Assembly: GCF_009711415.1 (NCBI RefSeq)
Contig: NZ_SMLZ01000112.1
Coordinates: 62,001-126,000 of the forward strand
Origin: Roseibium denhamense
GTDB taxonomy: Bacteria > Pseudomonadota > Alphaproteobacteria > Rhizobiales > Stappiaceae
Direction: 5' to 3'
DNA length: 64,000 nt
Below are positions 30,711 to 38,890 of this stretch, one piece after another (the first letter of the stretch is position 1; every line of letters starts with the position of its first letter). The notes under the pieces are model-generated. The model was not told where the DNA came from. It searched no databases and saw nothing but the letters and a program-made list of their open reading frames with translations. The position numbers were made by a program, and so were the translations under genes.

Positions 30711-31109
30711 TTGAAACCGAAAACGCCATTTCTAGTCATGATCGCATTCGCCTTCGGTGCTTTCATAACCACGCCAGCCATCGCAGAGCCCTTTCAACAA
30801 TGCGGGAAGGCCTCCTGGTACAATTTGACGAGTATGACCGCCAGCGGCGAGCGCGCTAATCCCGAAGCGATGACGGCCGCGCACCGGACCCTTCCATTTG
30901 GAACAAAAGTCAAAGTTGTAAACCTGTCGAATGGCCGGTCAGTGACAGTAAGGATCAACGACCGCGGACCATTTGCCAAAGGAAGGGTTATTGACGTAAC
31001 GCAAGCGGCTGCGGAAGAGCTTGGTTTCAAAAGAAAAGGGATAACGCGCGTGCGGGTCGTAACCCTTGGCAGTCATTCAGCCGAATTACCTAGTAATAAA
31101 TGCCAATAA
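30711..31109 (+). CDS. RlpA-like double-psi beta-barrel protein (septal ring lytic transglycosylase family)
   Basis: A 132-residue exported protein. The N-terminus [27 protein letters not shown] is a signal peptide starting at a TTG; an in-frame ATG lies 27 bp downstream but would remove the basic N-region. The mature part is the RlpA DPBB domain: [41 protein letters not shown] and [10 protein letters not shown]-type block [29 protein letters not shown]. RlpA cleaves naked glycan strands during cell division. There is no SPOR domain, so it lacks the usual septal peptidoglycan targeting domain. Confidence 0.82.
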   Translation: MKPKTPFLVMIAFAFGAFITTPAIAEPFQQCGKASWYNLTSMTASGERANPEAMTAAHRTLPFGTKVKVVNLSNGRSVTVRINDRGPFAKGRVIDVTQAAAEELGFKRKGITRVRVVTLGSHSAELPSNKCQ

Positions 31110-31264
31110 ATACTCAAAACAACCCTTATTATTCTGAAATTTGTGACGTTCCATTCATATTTTCTTTGCGCTTACGCGCTTGAAAAAAAATGACTTTCCC
31201 GCCCGAACACTGAAGGGCCGATTTTATTCAGCATGAATAACGATCAGTCGCATTACGGTGAATC

Positions 31265-31389
31265 AAAAAATAAAATATTTTACGGTAATGACTTTCCCAG
31301 GAGATATCGCTAGAGTTGCCGCCGTGGTCGATGGGGCCACGTGCACAGTAACTTTATTCGCGCAGTCTTCGTGGCTGCGCGTTTTTTTT
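31265..31389 (+). ncRNA. Candidate small RNA or structured 3' region with intrinsic terminator
   Basis: The 340-bp gap between the RlpA-like gene and the convergent photolyase gene contains a 7-bp hairpin (CGTGGTC/GGCCACG, 31323-31341) and 18 bp later a strong terminator on the plus strand (CGCGCAG/CTGCGCG, 31359-31381, followed by eight T). The terminator is 250 bp after the RlpA stop codon, further than expected for a simple terminator. The 5' end is a guess; an AATAAAAT stretch near 31268 may be a -10 region. The 12-mer AATGACTTTCCC occurs at 31189 and again at 31287. Confidence 0.4.
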
Positions 31390-31450
31390 GGATACTGAAA
31401 TAACCCCAGAAATCTGCCACGCAGCGCAAGCCAAGGATGCACCCGGGGCG

Positions 31451-33007
31451 CTAGACGTCTTGGCCAGTATCCAATAGGTTGAGAAACTCCGCTGCGCTTT
31501 TCCGGTAAGCATCCTGTTTATCTCCGCCCATACGCTGCCATGTGGCATAAGCCTGGTTCAGACGCAGATTTCCTTTCAAGGTGCTCGCGTTTCGCGCAAG
31601 GAAATCCCAGTAGAGGGCATTGAACGGACAAGCACCGTCACCGGTCTTTGCTTTGACATCGAAATGGCAATTGCCGCAATAGTCGGACATCTTGTTGATG
31701 TAGTTACCGCCCGACATGTAAGGTTTTGAGGCGAGCAGCCCTCCATCGGCAAACTGGCTCATTCCAAGCACATTTGGGAGCTCAACCCATTCATATGCAT
31801 CGGCGTAGACCATTAAATACCATTCATGGACCTGCTGAGGCTCTACACCGGCCAGCAAAGCGAAGTTGCCGGTCACCATCAAACGCTGGATATGGTGGGC
31901 GTAGGCTTCCTCGATTGTCTGGTTGACCGCCTCAGACAGGCAGCGCATGCGCGTTTTTCCCGTCCAATAAAACTCAGGCAAATCCCGTGACGCGCCCAAG
32001 GCATTTTCTTCGACGTAGTCCGGCATCTTGAGCCAATAAATACCCCGGACATATTCGCGCCATCCTAGGACCTGACGAATGTACCCCTCGACAGCGTTCA
32101 ACGGCGCCCGTCCATCCTGATAAGCCTGCTCGACTTTTCTGCACAGGGTCCGGGCATCCAGAAGACCCGCATTCAGATATGCCGATATGACCGAATGATA
32201 GAGGAACCGCTCCCCGGCCAGCATGGCATCCTGATAGGTTCCGAAATCAGCCAAGGCGTCGTTAAGAAAGCTGTCAAACGCTTCCTCGGCCTGAGATCGC
32301 GTGACTGCAAACCAGAAAGGCTCCAGCGTGCCGAAATGTTCCGGGAACCGCTCTTCGACAAGCTTCAGCACTTCTTTTGTAATCGCATCAGGCGCAAACC
32401 GCTTCGGCTCAGGCATGAAAAGGTCTTGAGCTGCCGGCTTCCTGTTCTCAGCATCATAATTCCACTTACCGCCTTCGGGCTTCCCGCCATCCATCAAAAG
32501 TCCGGTCTTCTTGCGCATTTCCCGATAAAACATCTCCATGCGCAGCTGCTTGCGCCCGTCCGCCCACGCGCGGAAGCGATCGGTTGAACAGAAAAAGCGT
32601 GTGTCGGTGAGAAGATCGAGCCGGATCGCCAGGTCGTTTTCCCAGGCCCGCATATCCTCCAGCACCCGCCATTCGCCCGGCTCCGTTACGACCAGCCGCT
32701 CCGGGGTCAAGCGCTCGCACGCACGGGACACTTCTTCCCGGAAGCTACCGCGATTGCCCTCATCATCAATTTTGACGTAGTCGACCGTCCAGCCATTGCC
32801 GCGCAGCTCGTCGGCAAAGTGGCGCATGGCGGAAAAAAGAAACGCGATCTTCTTTTTGTGATGGCGTACATATGTTGCCTCTTCCATCACCTCGACCATG
32901 AGGACACGATCCTTGTCCGGCGCCCCCTGGCGCAAGCTCGAAAGCGCGGGTGTCAATTGATCCCCCAGAACCAGGATGAGGTTGCGCGTATTGGATGTCC
33001 CAGACAT
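31451..33007 (-). CDS. phrB: Fe-S bacterial cryptochrome/photolyase (PhrB-type, (6-4) photolyase family)
   Basis: A 518-residue DPRP/FeS-BCP family protein. The N-terminal alpha/beta domain begins NLILVLGDQLTPALSSLRQG, and the FAD-binding helical domain contains GYIRQVLGWREYVRGIYWLKMPDY. The C-terminal [4Fe-4S] cysteines are seen in MSDYCGNCHFDVKAKTGDGACPFNALYWDFL with one more cysteine earlier in the domain. Members repair (6-4) photoproducts or act as blue-light receptors (CryB). The frame stays open 141 bp upstream, but MSGTSNTRNLILVLGDQL is the natural start. It is convergent with the RlpA/sRNA unit. Confidence 0.9.
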   Translation of the reverse strand: MSGTSNTRNLILVLGDQLTPALSSLRQGAPDKDRVLMVEVMEEATYVRHHKKKIAFLFSAMRHFADELRGNGWTVDYVKIDDEGNRGSFREEVSRACERLTPERLVVTEPGEWRVLEDMRAWENDLAIRLDLLTDTRFFCSTDRFRAWADGRKQLRMEMFYREMRKKTGLLMDGGKPEGGKWNYDAENRKPAAQDLFMPEPKRFAPDAITKEVLKLVEERFPEHFGTLEPFWFAVTRSQAEEAFDSFLNDALADFGTYQDAMLAGERFLYHSVISAYLNAGLLDARTLCRKVEQAYQDGRAPLNAVEGYIRQVLGWREYVRGIYWLKMPDYVEENALGASRDLPEFYWTGKTRMRCLSEAVNQTIEEAYAHHIQRLMVTGNFALLAGVEPQQVHEWYLMVYADAYEWVELPNVLGMSQFADGGLLASKPYMSGGNYINKMSDYCGNCHFDVKAKTGDGACPFNALYWDFLARNASTLKGNLRLNQAYATWQRMGGDKQDAYRKSAAEFLNLLDTGQDV

Positions 33008-33489
33008 GACGGCTTTTTGTTTGTTGATGACAGCTCTGGTACGCAAACCGGGCGACGCCCTATCACTTTTTGTGGGATTTTCTGCCGCCACCCCCGGTTT
33101 TCTAAACGGGCTCCTTACAGCTTTTACGCAGCGAAGACCGTCGGGCACTAGGCGGATCGGCTTTTTGCCGACTCCGGCCCGGATCGGCGCTCAGGCAGGC
33201 CTAACTGCGTGGAACTGAGTGGGAACCTGCACAATCAGCGGCGTGGCCGTCGTTCGCGCCAGGCAAGGCAATCCTGTTTTTTCGCGCGTGCGGCGGCTTT
33301 CCTGTGGTGCAGATCCAGCGAATTTAGGTGCGCCGGACCATGCAGCTGCGCTTCTGCGCCAGAAGCACACAGACCCCTTTCGCGGCCTCAAAGACTTACT
33401 TGTCCAAATCTGCAGAAAGCGATTGCCGACAGCCGCGGGATCTTGTATCAGACGCATCTATCGAACGCAGGCTCCTCGCCCGCGCGTCT
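33008..33489. other. 482-bp region between the photolyase gene and tRNA-Arg
   Basis: I see no convincing gene or conserved motif here. Several open frames exist on both strands, but their translations have no recognisable features and they overlap one another. It presumably holds the photolyase promoter and the tRNA promoter. Confidence 0.4.
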
Positions 33490-33567
<78 letters not shown>

Positions 33568-33724
33568 AAATCCGCAGAAAACTCAAGAACTTATAAAAGT
33601 CCGCAAGATGCTCAAAACGAGCATTGTTCGCAGTATGTACGAGAAACGACCTTTGTTCGCGTTTTCTCCCTAGCCACGACCGCCGCGCGTCTGCGGGTAG
33701 CGAGGCTATTCCAGGGAGGCGCAC

Positions 33725-34483
33725 ATGGCTGAGCGTCGTCCGTTTCGGGAAGTGAAACTTCAGTGGCTGCGTCTGCTGAGCTGTGATGCCAATATCAACG
33801 ACAATGCCAAGTGCGTTGCGCTCTACATCGTGACAGCACATGTAAACGGCCACACCGGAAAGGCGTGGCCGTCCTACAAGACCATTGCCGAAGCAACCGG
33901 CAAGAGTGTCAAATCCATCCAGCGTGCCATCCGAGATCTCGAAATCGGTGGATGGCTCGGCGTTCAACGCGGGAATGGTGTCGGGCACAATACGGAGTAT
34001 CGCCCTACCGACGCTTCGATCATAAAGGCCTCGCAGCTTCGGGAAAAGACGGACAAATCTGTCCCCCTTAACCACGCTGAAGGCGGACAGATCTGTCCCG
34101 AAAGGCGGTCAGATGTGTCCGGCAAAGGCGGTCAAATCTGTCCACCAAACTTAGAGAAAGAAATAAATAAAAAACCTAACGGGCGTGAGGCGCGCGCGAA
34201 GGCCGTCGCTGGCCGTGCTGTTCCCGTCGTCAACGTCCCCGTCAGCCACGGTCACATGATCCGGGAATGGAATGCTTGGCTTGCCAGGAAGTCTCTACCC
34301 GACCTGGTTCGTTTCAATCTCAACTCAGCGTCGCCTGGAACTGGTTGGTATCGACTTCCTGGCCGTTGGCCGCCGGAAGATGGCTCGGAAAAAGAGCAGG
34401 ACTGCCTGTCGTATTTCCTGAGCAGACTGCCAGCAATCGCGCACCAAACCGCCTCCCAGACAGCCTACAGGCAAGCGGCATGA
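33725..34483 (+). CDS. Winged-helix replication-initiator-like protein with internal iterons
   Basis: A 252-residue protein. The N-terminal winged helix (residues 15-90) reads NDNAKCVALYIVTAHVN, AWPSYKTIAEATGKSVKSIQRAIRDLEIGGWLGVQRG, the HTH_36 form found in phage and plasmid replication proteins. The middle is a repeated GGQICP-type linker whose DNA carries four near-palindromes. The C-terminal part has VSHGHMIREWNAWLARK and FNLNSASPGTGWYRLPGRWP and is unrecognised. The stop codon overlaps the start of mobC (ATGA). A function in element replication or in transcription control are both possible; the internal repeats favour replication. No replicative helicase gene is next to it. Confidence 0.72.
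   Translation: MAERRPFREVKLQWLRLLSCDANINDNAKCVALYIVTAHVNGHTGKAWPSYKTIAEATGKSVKSIQRAIRDLEIGGWLGVQRGNGVGHNTEYRPTDASIIKASQLREKTDKSVPLNHAEGGQICPERRSDVSGKGGQICPPNLEKEINKKPNGREARAKAVAGRAVPVVNVPVSHGHMIREWNAWLARKSLPDLVRFNLNSASPGTGWYRLPGRWPPEDGSEKEQDCLSYFLSRLPAIAHQTASQTAYRQAA
34051..34143. repeat. Four iteron-like near-palindromes within the Rep-like gene, next to an AT-rich stretch
   Basis: Copies at 34051-34064, 34085-34098, 34107-34120 and 34130-34143 fit GG(A/T)CA(A/G)AT(C/G)TGTCC; the second, GGACAGATCTGTCC, is a perfect palindrome. Start-to-start spacing is 34, 22 and 23 bp, roughly whole helical turns. A 29-bp AT-rich run (34150-34178) follows. The layout is like the lambda origin inside gene O. 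The repeats also encode similar peptides, so a coding origin alone is possible. Confidence 0.6.
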
Positions 34484-34941
34484 CTGCGGCGGATCTAACA
34501 AGAGCAAGGCGACCCGTGTCATACGACACAGGACCTTGCGAGGGGCGGCACGCCTCCCCTTCGAACCCCTCAGGACCGCAAACGGCCCGTCTCGATGAGA
34601 CAGTTGTTATGCGCTGTACGACGGAGGAAAAGAGACATCTCAAGCGCCGCGCCGCCGCGGACAAAATCTCCGTCTCAGAGCTGTTGCGCGGAGCCTTGGG
34701 GCAGATCAAGGCTCCTCGCCGCCGTGCCACGCCGCAGGCCGATCCGCAGCTTGTGACAGCGCTCAGCCGCATCGGCACCAACCTGAACCAGATCGCCCGT
34801 GCCGTGAACGCCGACCAGGCCGCTGGCGACATGCGCCAGATCGAAGGCCTGCAGCTGCTCGCCGAGCTGATCGGCATCGAGCGCCAAATGTCGGTCCTCC
34901 TCGCCAGCCACACACGGCGGGACGCGGATCATGCTGATTAA
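34480..34941 (+). CDS. mobC: Mobilization accessory protein MobC/MbeC-like (ribbon-helix-helix)
   Basis: A 153-residue protein with a central ribbon-helix-helix segment DETVVMRCTTEEKRHLKRRAAADKISVSELLRGAL and a C-terminal helical part ALSRIGTNLNQIARAVNADQAAG, typical of relaxosome nicking-accessory proteins (MobC/MbeC family). These bind oriT and assist the relaxase. The start ATG shares the ATGA of the Rep-like gene stop, and it overlaps mobA by 11 bp. A longer frame from 34267 exists but lies inside the previous gene. Confidence 0.85.
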   Translation: MTAADLTRARRPVSYDTGPCEGRHASPSNPSGPQTARLDETVVMRCTTEEKRHLKRRAAADKISVSELLRGALGQIKAPRRRATPQADPQLVTALSRIGTNLNQIARAVNADQAAGDMRQIEGLQLLAELIGIERQMSVLLASHTRRDADHAD

Positions 34942-36556
34942 ACTCTTCCGAAGCGGCAAGGGCGGTGGTGCGGCGCCGGTTGATTACCTAATCGCGTCAC
35001 AGGTGCTCGCCTACGACGGCAATCGCGATCACGTGCGCGACGACGAAGGCGTTCCCCTGATGAAGGCGCGTGATCCGCTGCCGGAAGTGCTGGCGGGCGA
35101 TCCGGACCACACCCGGGCGCTGATTGATGCTTGCCCGCACGCCTGGACGTACCGGGCGGGTGTGATCAGCTTCGATAAGGACGATCATCCGACCGAACAT
35201 CAGCAACAGGCCGTCATGGATGCCTTTGACGAGCTCGCTTTTGCCGGTCTGGACCGCGACCAGGTCGACATGCTCTGGGTCCGGCACAGCCATGAAGGCC
35301 GCGTGGAATTGCATTTCTGCACACCGCGCATGGAACTCACGTCGGGCAAGAGCCTGAACATTGCTCCTCCCGGCTACCAGAAGGCCATGGATGCTCTGCG
35401 CGACATGCTCAACAAAGAGCATGGCTGGGCCGATCCGCAAGATCCGGCCAGGTCACAGGACACCAAGCAGCTTCCGGAAAAGAAGCTTCGGGCCCAGGAC
35501 CGCGAGGACATCCGAAACTGGCTCGAAGACCTGATCGTGGCCGGTTGCATCTCATCCCGGCCGGACATGGTCGCCGCGCTCGAAGGTGCCGGCTTCGAAC
35601 TGCCCCGCCAGGGCAAAACCTATCTCACAGTCAAGGACCCGGACAGCGAAACACGCTGGCGGCTCAAGGGAGACATTTTCCATGCAGATTGGACCAGAGA
35701 GAAGACCGCTCAGAGAGCGGCTGAGCGAGAATATCGAGCAGATGCACCAGGAGGATCAGAACGCCTCGCTGCTCGAAGCCATTCAGACCTCCGAGACGAA
35801 TATCGAGCGCATGTTGAAAGGCGCAAGCTCTACAATGAGCAACGATATCCGCTCATCCCAAGAGAAACTGAACGCGACCTTAGAAGGACACTTGAGGTCG
35901 AGCGAGGAACAGCTCTTTCAACTGAAAACGAGCTTGGAGCAAAACGCGAAACTAGCCACGAAGAACCGCATGTTGAAGCTGTCGACGGCAGTCCTGATCT
36001 CGGCCGTCCTGACCCTCGGCAGTGTCCTTTTCCTGGAGAGCCACTTGAGAGGGGCGCTGATCGCCTCGGCATTCAATCACGCGACATTCTCAGAGTTTCC
36101 GGTCCTGATCTTCAACACAAAGACCGGCACCTATCAGCGCTGCCAGCGCACACCAGAGCGGTTCATCTGCCAGGAAACGAAGTAAAGCCCCATGACAGAA
36201 ACCAATCCCCCCTCACCGAACTTGCCTTCCCGGCAAACCCTGACGCCGCTCGAGCGCGGGTTGCTGAGCTTGGTCGAACAATTGACCAACGCCTTCGAAC
36301 ATTCGACCGCTCAGCTGGAGCACTTGGAAAGACGCTCGACCGGCTCACTGGAAGAGCGGCTGACCGAGCTCGAGACGTTGCTCGACAGGTCCATCAGCTC
36401 ACAACGAGCCTTCAACGAGGCCTTGCTCGACTTGCTCAGTGCGCCGGAGTCCTCCGGCAGATCGGTGGACGCGCTTTGCAGGATCATAGACAATCCCAGC
36501 AGTGTTTACGGAAAAGAGCCATAGCGCCGGATCTGCGCCGCAACATGGAGCGTTAA
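34931..36556 (+). CDS. mobA: Relaxase (MobA/MbeA-like, HEN-related motif)
   Basis: A 541-residue relaxase that would cut at oriT and pilot the single strand. The N-terminal domain begins MLIKLFRSGKGGGAAPVDYL. The motif region is MLWVRHSHEGRVELHFCTPRMELTSGKSLN: H119, E126 and H128 have the same spacing (+7, +9) as the H-E-N signature described for ColE1 MbeA, with His replacing Asn. Residues after about 250 are charged and low-complexity and are read in the same DNA as two more genes in another frame. No oriT could be located with confidence. It follows mobC with an 11-bp overlap. Confidence 0.85.
   Translation: MLIKLFRSGKGGGAAPVDYLIASQVLAYDGNRDHVRDDEGVPLMKARDPLPEVLAGDPDHTRALIDACPHAWTYRAGVISFDKDDHPTEHQQQAVMDAFDELAFAGLDRDQVDMLWVRHSHEGRVELHFCTPRMELTSGKSLNIAPPGYQKAMDALRDMLNKEHGWADPQDPARSQDTKQLPEKKLRAQDREDIRNWLEDLIVAGCISSRPDMVAALEGAGFELPRQGKTYLTVKDPDSETRWRLKGDIFHADWTREKTAQRAAEREYRADAPGGSERLAARSHSDLRDEYRAHVERRKLYNEQRYPLIPRETERDLRRTLEVERGTALSTENELGAKRETSHEEPHVEAVDGSPDLGRPDPRQCPFPGEPLERGADRLGIQSRDILRVSGPDLQHKDRHLSALPAHTRAVHLPGNEVKPHDRNQSPLTELAFPANPDAARARVAELGRTIDQRLRTFDRSAGALGKTLDRLTGRAADRARDVARQVHQLTTSLQRGLARLAQCAGVLRQIGGRALQDHRQSQQCLRKRAIAPDLRRNMER
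35682..36185 (+). CDS. MobB-like coiled-coil membrane protein nested in mobA
   Basis: A 167-residue frame inside mobA, in a different reading frame. It begins MQIGPERRPLRERLSENIEQMHQEDQNASLLEAI after a GGGAGA ribosome-binding site. About residues 30-95 are a predicted coiled coil, about 100-122 form one transmembrane segment (STAVLISAVLTLGSVLFLE), and a short Cys-containing tail (RCQRTPERFICQETK) would be on the far side. The amino-acid composition looks like a real protein and the frame stays open over 500 bp. In ColE1 mbeB is nested in mbeA at the same place, which supports the call; sequence similarity to MbeB is not visible to me. Confidence 0.7.
   Translation: MQIGPERRPLRERLSENIEQMHQEDQNASLLEAIQTSETNIERMLKGASSTMSNDIRSSQEKLNATLEGHLRSSEEQLFQLKTSLEQNAKLATKNRMLKLSTAVLISAVLTLGSVLFLESHLRGALIASAFNHATFSEFPVLIFNTKTGTYQRCQRTPERFICQETK
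36192..36524 (+). CDS. MobD/MbeD-like coiled-coil protein nested in mobA
   Basis: A 110-residue hydrophilic protein starting MTETNPPSPNLPSRQTLTPLERGLLSLVEQL, with a coiled-coil stretch (FEHSTAQLEHLERRSTGSLEERLTELETLL). It starts 6 bp after the nested MobB-like gene and also lies in the mobA sequence but in a different frame. MbeD in ColE1 occupies the same position and is an entry-exclusion or mobilization factor. Assigned by layout and coiled-coil character, not by a clear motif. Confidence 0.62.
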   Translation: MTETNPPSPNLPSRQTLTPLERGLLSLVEQLTNAFEHSTAQLEHLERRSTGSLEERLTELETLLDRSISSQRAFNEALLDLLSAPESSGRSVDALCRIIDNPSSVYGKEP

Positions 36557-37200
36557 ACCGATAGGCGAGATTTCTCTGACCAGTGCACCTTTGCAAAGAC
36601 AACAAAAAGCCTGGGAGCGGAATGTCGGGTTAATATATGGGTTGGCAAGCTGACGCTGATCTTTCTGATACCGTTGGTGAATTTCGGCTCACACCGGACT
36701 TTCATTCTGAGCGCAACAGTTTTCCGGTACGAGCCCAGAGTGACCGATGCTGCGATGTCTACCAAGGGCCGCTTTGACGTCTGAGGTTTTTCAGATGATG
36801 ATGGCACTTACTGATCAAAGAACTGGAAAAAACGACGGTGCGATGTTTGAAAAAGCAAAAATCCTGATACCAGCGCCAATGGACAAAATAGTGGCTGACA
36901 TAGGACTCAGCTCCCCTACGAACCTCATCAACGAATATGTAGACATCAGCGTAACGGCCAACCTTAGGCGCAACTCTGTCAGGATTCCCCTTAACGAGGG
37001 TGGCTACATCGAATAGGATTTCGCACTCAAACGAGCCCTAATACAGTTTGCTTGGGCAAACTGTGAGCTGATGCCGACGAGTTCAACGGAGGGGGCCTTA
37101 ACCGGGCAATTTGAGAACATGGACACCTCCGGATATCGGGCTGGCGCCGTTGAGGCGATCGTAATTCCGTCGGATTGAGGCGAGAACGGGTGAGGTAAGC
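36557..37200. other. About 640 bp between mobA and the IS5 remnant, no clear gene
   Basis: A plus frame without a start codon (about 36547-36781) and a minus frame (36553-36807) both stay open, and an 89-codon plus frame runs 36747-37016 (it includes KAKILIPAPMDKIVADIGLSSPTNLINEYVDISV). None matches a family I recognise. The overlapping open frames and the transposase debris next door suggest decayed mobile-element sequence. The left end of the IS remnant must lie in 37020-37200, but a terminal inverted repeat could not be fixed. Confidence 0.35.
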
Positions 37201-37592
37201 ATGGCGGGACGACAGGCTGGGGTCTTCGATGTCGAGCATCGGCTGCAGGAACTCTCCGAACATGGCGATCCGCTGGAGAAGCTCAGCGGGACGGTGGATT
37301 TCGAGATCTTCCGGCCGGACCTGGTCAGGGCCTTCGGATCGCGGGGTACCTCGAGGGGTGGCCGCCCGGCGTTCGATCCGGTTCTGAGTTTCGGATGCTC
37401 GTGCTCCAGGCGATGCACGGTCTTTCGTTGGCACAGACCGAGTACCTGGTCGCGGAGCGGCTGAGCTGGATGCGGTTCTGCGGGGTCGGACCGGGCGACG
37501 CGGTGCCGGACGCGAACACGCTCTGGGACTTCCGCAAGGCGCTGATCGCGGCCGGCGCGATCGACGCCCTGTTCGCGAGGCTCGGGCGGGCG
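37201..37592 (+). pseudogene. IS5-family transposase remnant, frameshifted and truncated
   Basis: The N-terminal third of a DDE transposase: MAGRQAGVFDVEHRLQELSEHGDPLEKLSGTVDFEIFRPDL in one frame up to about 37385, then LVLQAMHGLSLAQTEYLVAERLSWMRFCGVGPGDAVPDANTLWDFRKAL in another from about 37395. The two halves belong together but are out of frame, apparently because of a single-base loss near 37390. The catalytic core is absent; the sequence breaks off after ALFARLGRA and joins unrelated sequence. It cannot make transposase. Confidence 0.85.
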
Positions 37593-37712
37593 GCGACAAT
37601 GGAGGGTGCTACGACAGCGTTCCGTAACGAGGAAAAGCTGACATCCCAGGACCGAGAGTTCGTTCAGCAACTGATCGATCAGATGGCGGACAAGCGAGGT
37701 GGAAAGTCATGA
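37593..37712 (+). pseudogene. C-terminal remnant of an XRE-type antitoxin, fused to the IS remnant
   Basis: In the same frame as the IS remnant, the last 36 or so codons read FRNEEKLTSQDREFVQQLIDQMADKRGGKS, which resembles the C-terminus of small helix-turn-helix regulators that precede ImmA/IrrE genes. The stop overlaps the next start (ATGA), the coupling seen between such pairs. The DNA-binding part is missing, apparently replaced by the insertion. The junction at about 37592 is estimated. Confidence 0.5.
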
Positions 37713-38584
37713 GCGCGCCTCGCCTGATACTCGCCGCGAATGCAGCGCAGAAAGTCGTTCAAGAGTCCGCGCAGACTGACCTGCCGATCTGCCCATTCGC
37801 GATTGCGGAGAAGGAATGTATCGAAGTCGTCGCGAAACCGGCCGACGTCGAGGGCGTCAGCGGAGGAATGGTCTTCCAGGACCCACCGATCATCTTTTAC
37901 TCGACCACCATCCGAAGCCGAGCATTCCAGCGCTTCACCGTCGCGCATGAGCTTGGCCACTACTTCGTGGACGGGCACTGGGACCGGATGGGGACGGCTG
38001 GCATGCACGTATCCCGCGCTGGCTTCGGCAGGTCGAGAGATCCGTTTGAGACTGAGGCCGATCACTTCGCGGCATCCTTGCTGATGCCTCGCGCTCACGT
38101 GCGGCGCCTACTGAACCGGGCGCCGAACGGCCTCGCAGCTGTTCGAGCCTTGGCGCGGGACGCGGAGACGTCGCTGACGTCGTCCGCAATCCGCATCGCA
38201 GAGTGCAGCGACGAGCCATTTGCCATGGTCATGAGCCAGCAGGGGAAGATCGGCCACGTGTTCATGTCCGCAGCATTCAAGCGCCTGAAGCCTCGTTCGT
38301 GGCTAAGGAAGGGCGATGCCGTTCCGGAGAGCGCGACGCGCCGGTTCAGCGCCGATCCGGGCCGCGTCACCCGCTCTGACGAGCTCTGTGTGCAGACGCG
38401 GATGGAGCATTGGTTCGGCAGCGGCGATAGGGGTCTTGACGAGGAAATCATCGGCCTCGGTAGCTATGGCAGGACGCTCACAATCCTGTCGTGTAATGGC
38501 GATCCCGAAACAAATGTAGAGGAAGAGAACGAGGAGGAACGGCTACTAGATAGTTGGACGCCGCGGCACGCATACGGACGCTGA
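37709..38584 (+). CDS. ImmA/IrrE-type metallo-endopeptidase
   Basis: A 291-residue zinc protease. The active-site helix is FTVAHELGHYFVDGH (HExxH) and the third ligand is in DPFETEADHFAASLLMPRAHV. ImmA proteases cut a partner repressor to release gene expression in integrative elements such as ICEBs1. The usual partner, an XRE regulator, is directly upstream but reduced to its C-terminus. The protein has a long C-terminal extension (RFSADPGRVTRSDELCVQTRMEHWFGSGDRGLDEE) beyond the minimal domain. Its start overlaps the upstream stop by 4 bp. Confidence 0.85.
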   Translation: MSAPRLILAANAAQKVVQESAQTDLPICPFAIAEKECIEVVAKPADVEGVSGGMVFQDPPIIFYSTTIRSRAFQRFTVAHELGHYFVDGHWDRMGTAGMHVSRAGFGRSRDPFETEADHFAASLLMPRAHVRRLLNRAPNGLAAVRALARDAETSLTSSAIRIAECSDEPFAMVMSQQGKIGHVFMSAAFKRLKPRSWLRKGDAVPESATRRFSADPGRVTRSDELCVQTRMEHWFGSGDRGLDEEIIGLGSYGRTLTILSCNGDPETNVEEENEEERLLDSWTPRHAYGR

Positions 38585-38890
38585 AGAGTCTTTTTGGAGA
38601 GAACCACGGTCTTCTCGTGTTCGTCTGTCCAGAACTGGATAATCGCGCTATTCTTAGGGCGTGATCTTTAACGACGCAGTTCACGGCGAGCCTTTGGCTA
38701 GTCAGTTAAACAAACGCCGACGCCCAGCGGCGAACGCCTTTTCTTCGAAAGCTGAATTGTAACGCATCTCTAACGGCAGCTATGGACCGTCTGCTCATGC
38801 CCCATGTTTGGGCGTAGGCTCAATCCTCAGCGAGCAGCCGGAACGCGCCACTTCCTGCCGTTGGTTGAACGTGCAGCGAGTGACCGCATG

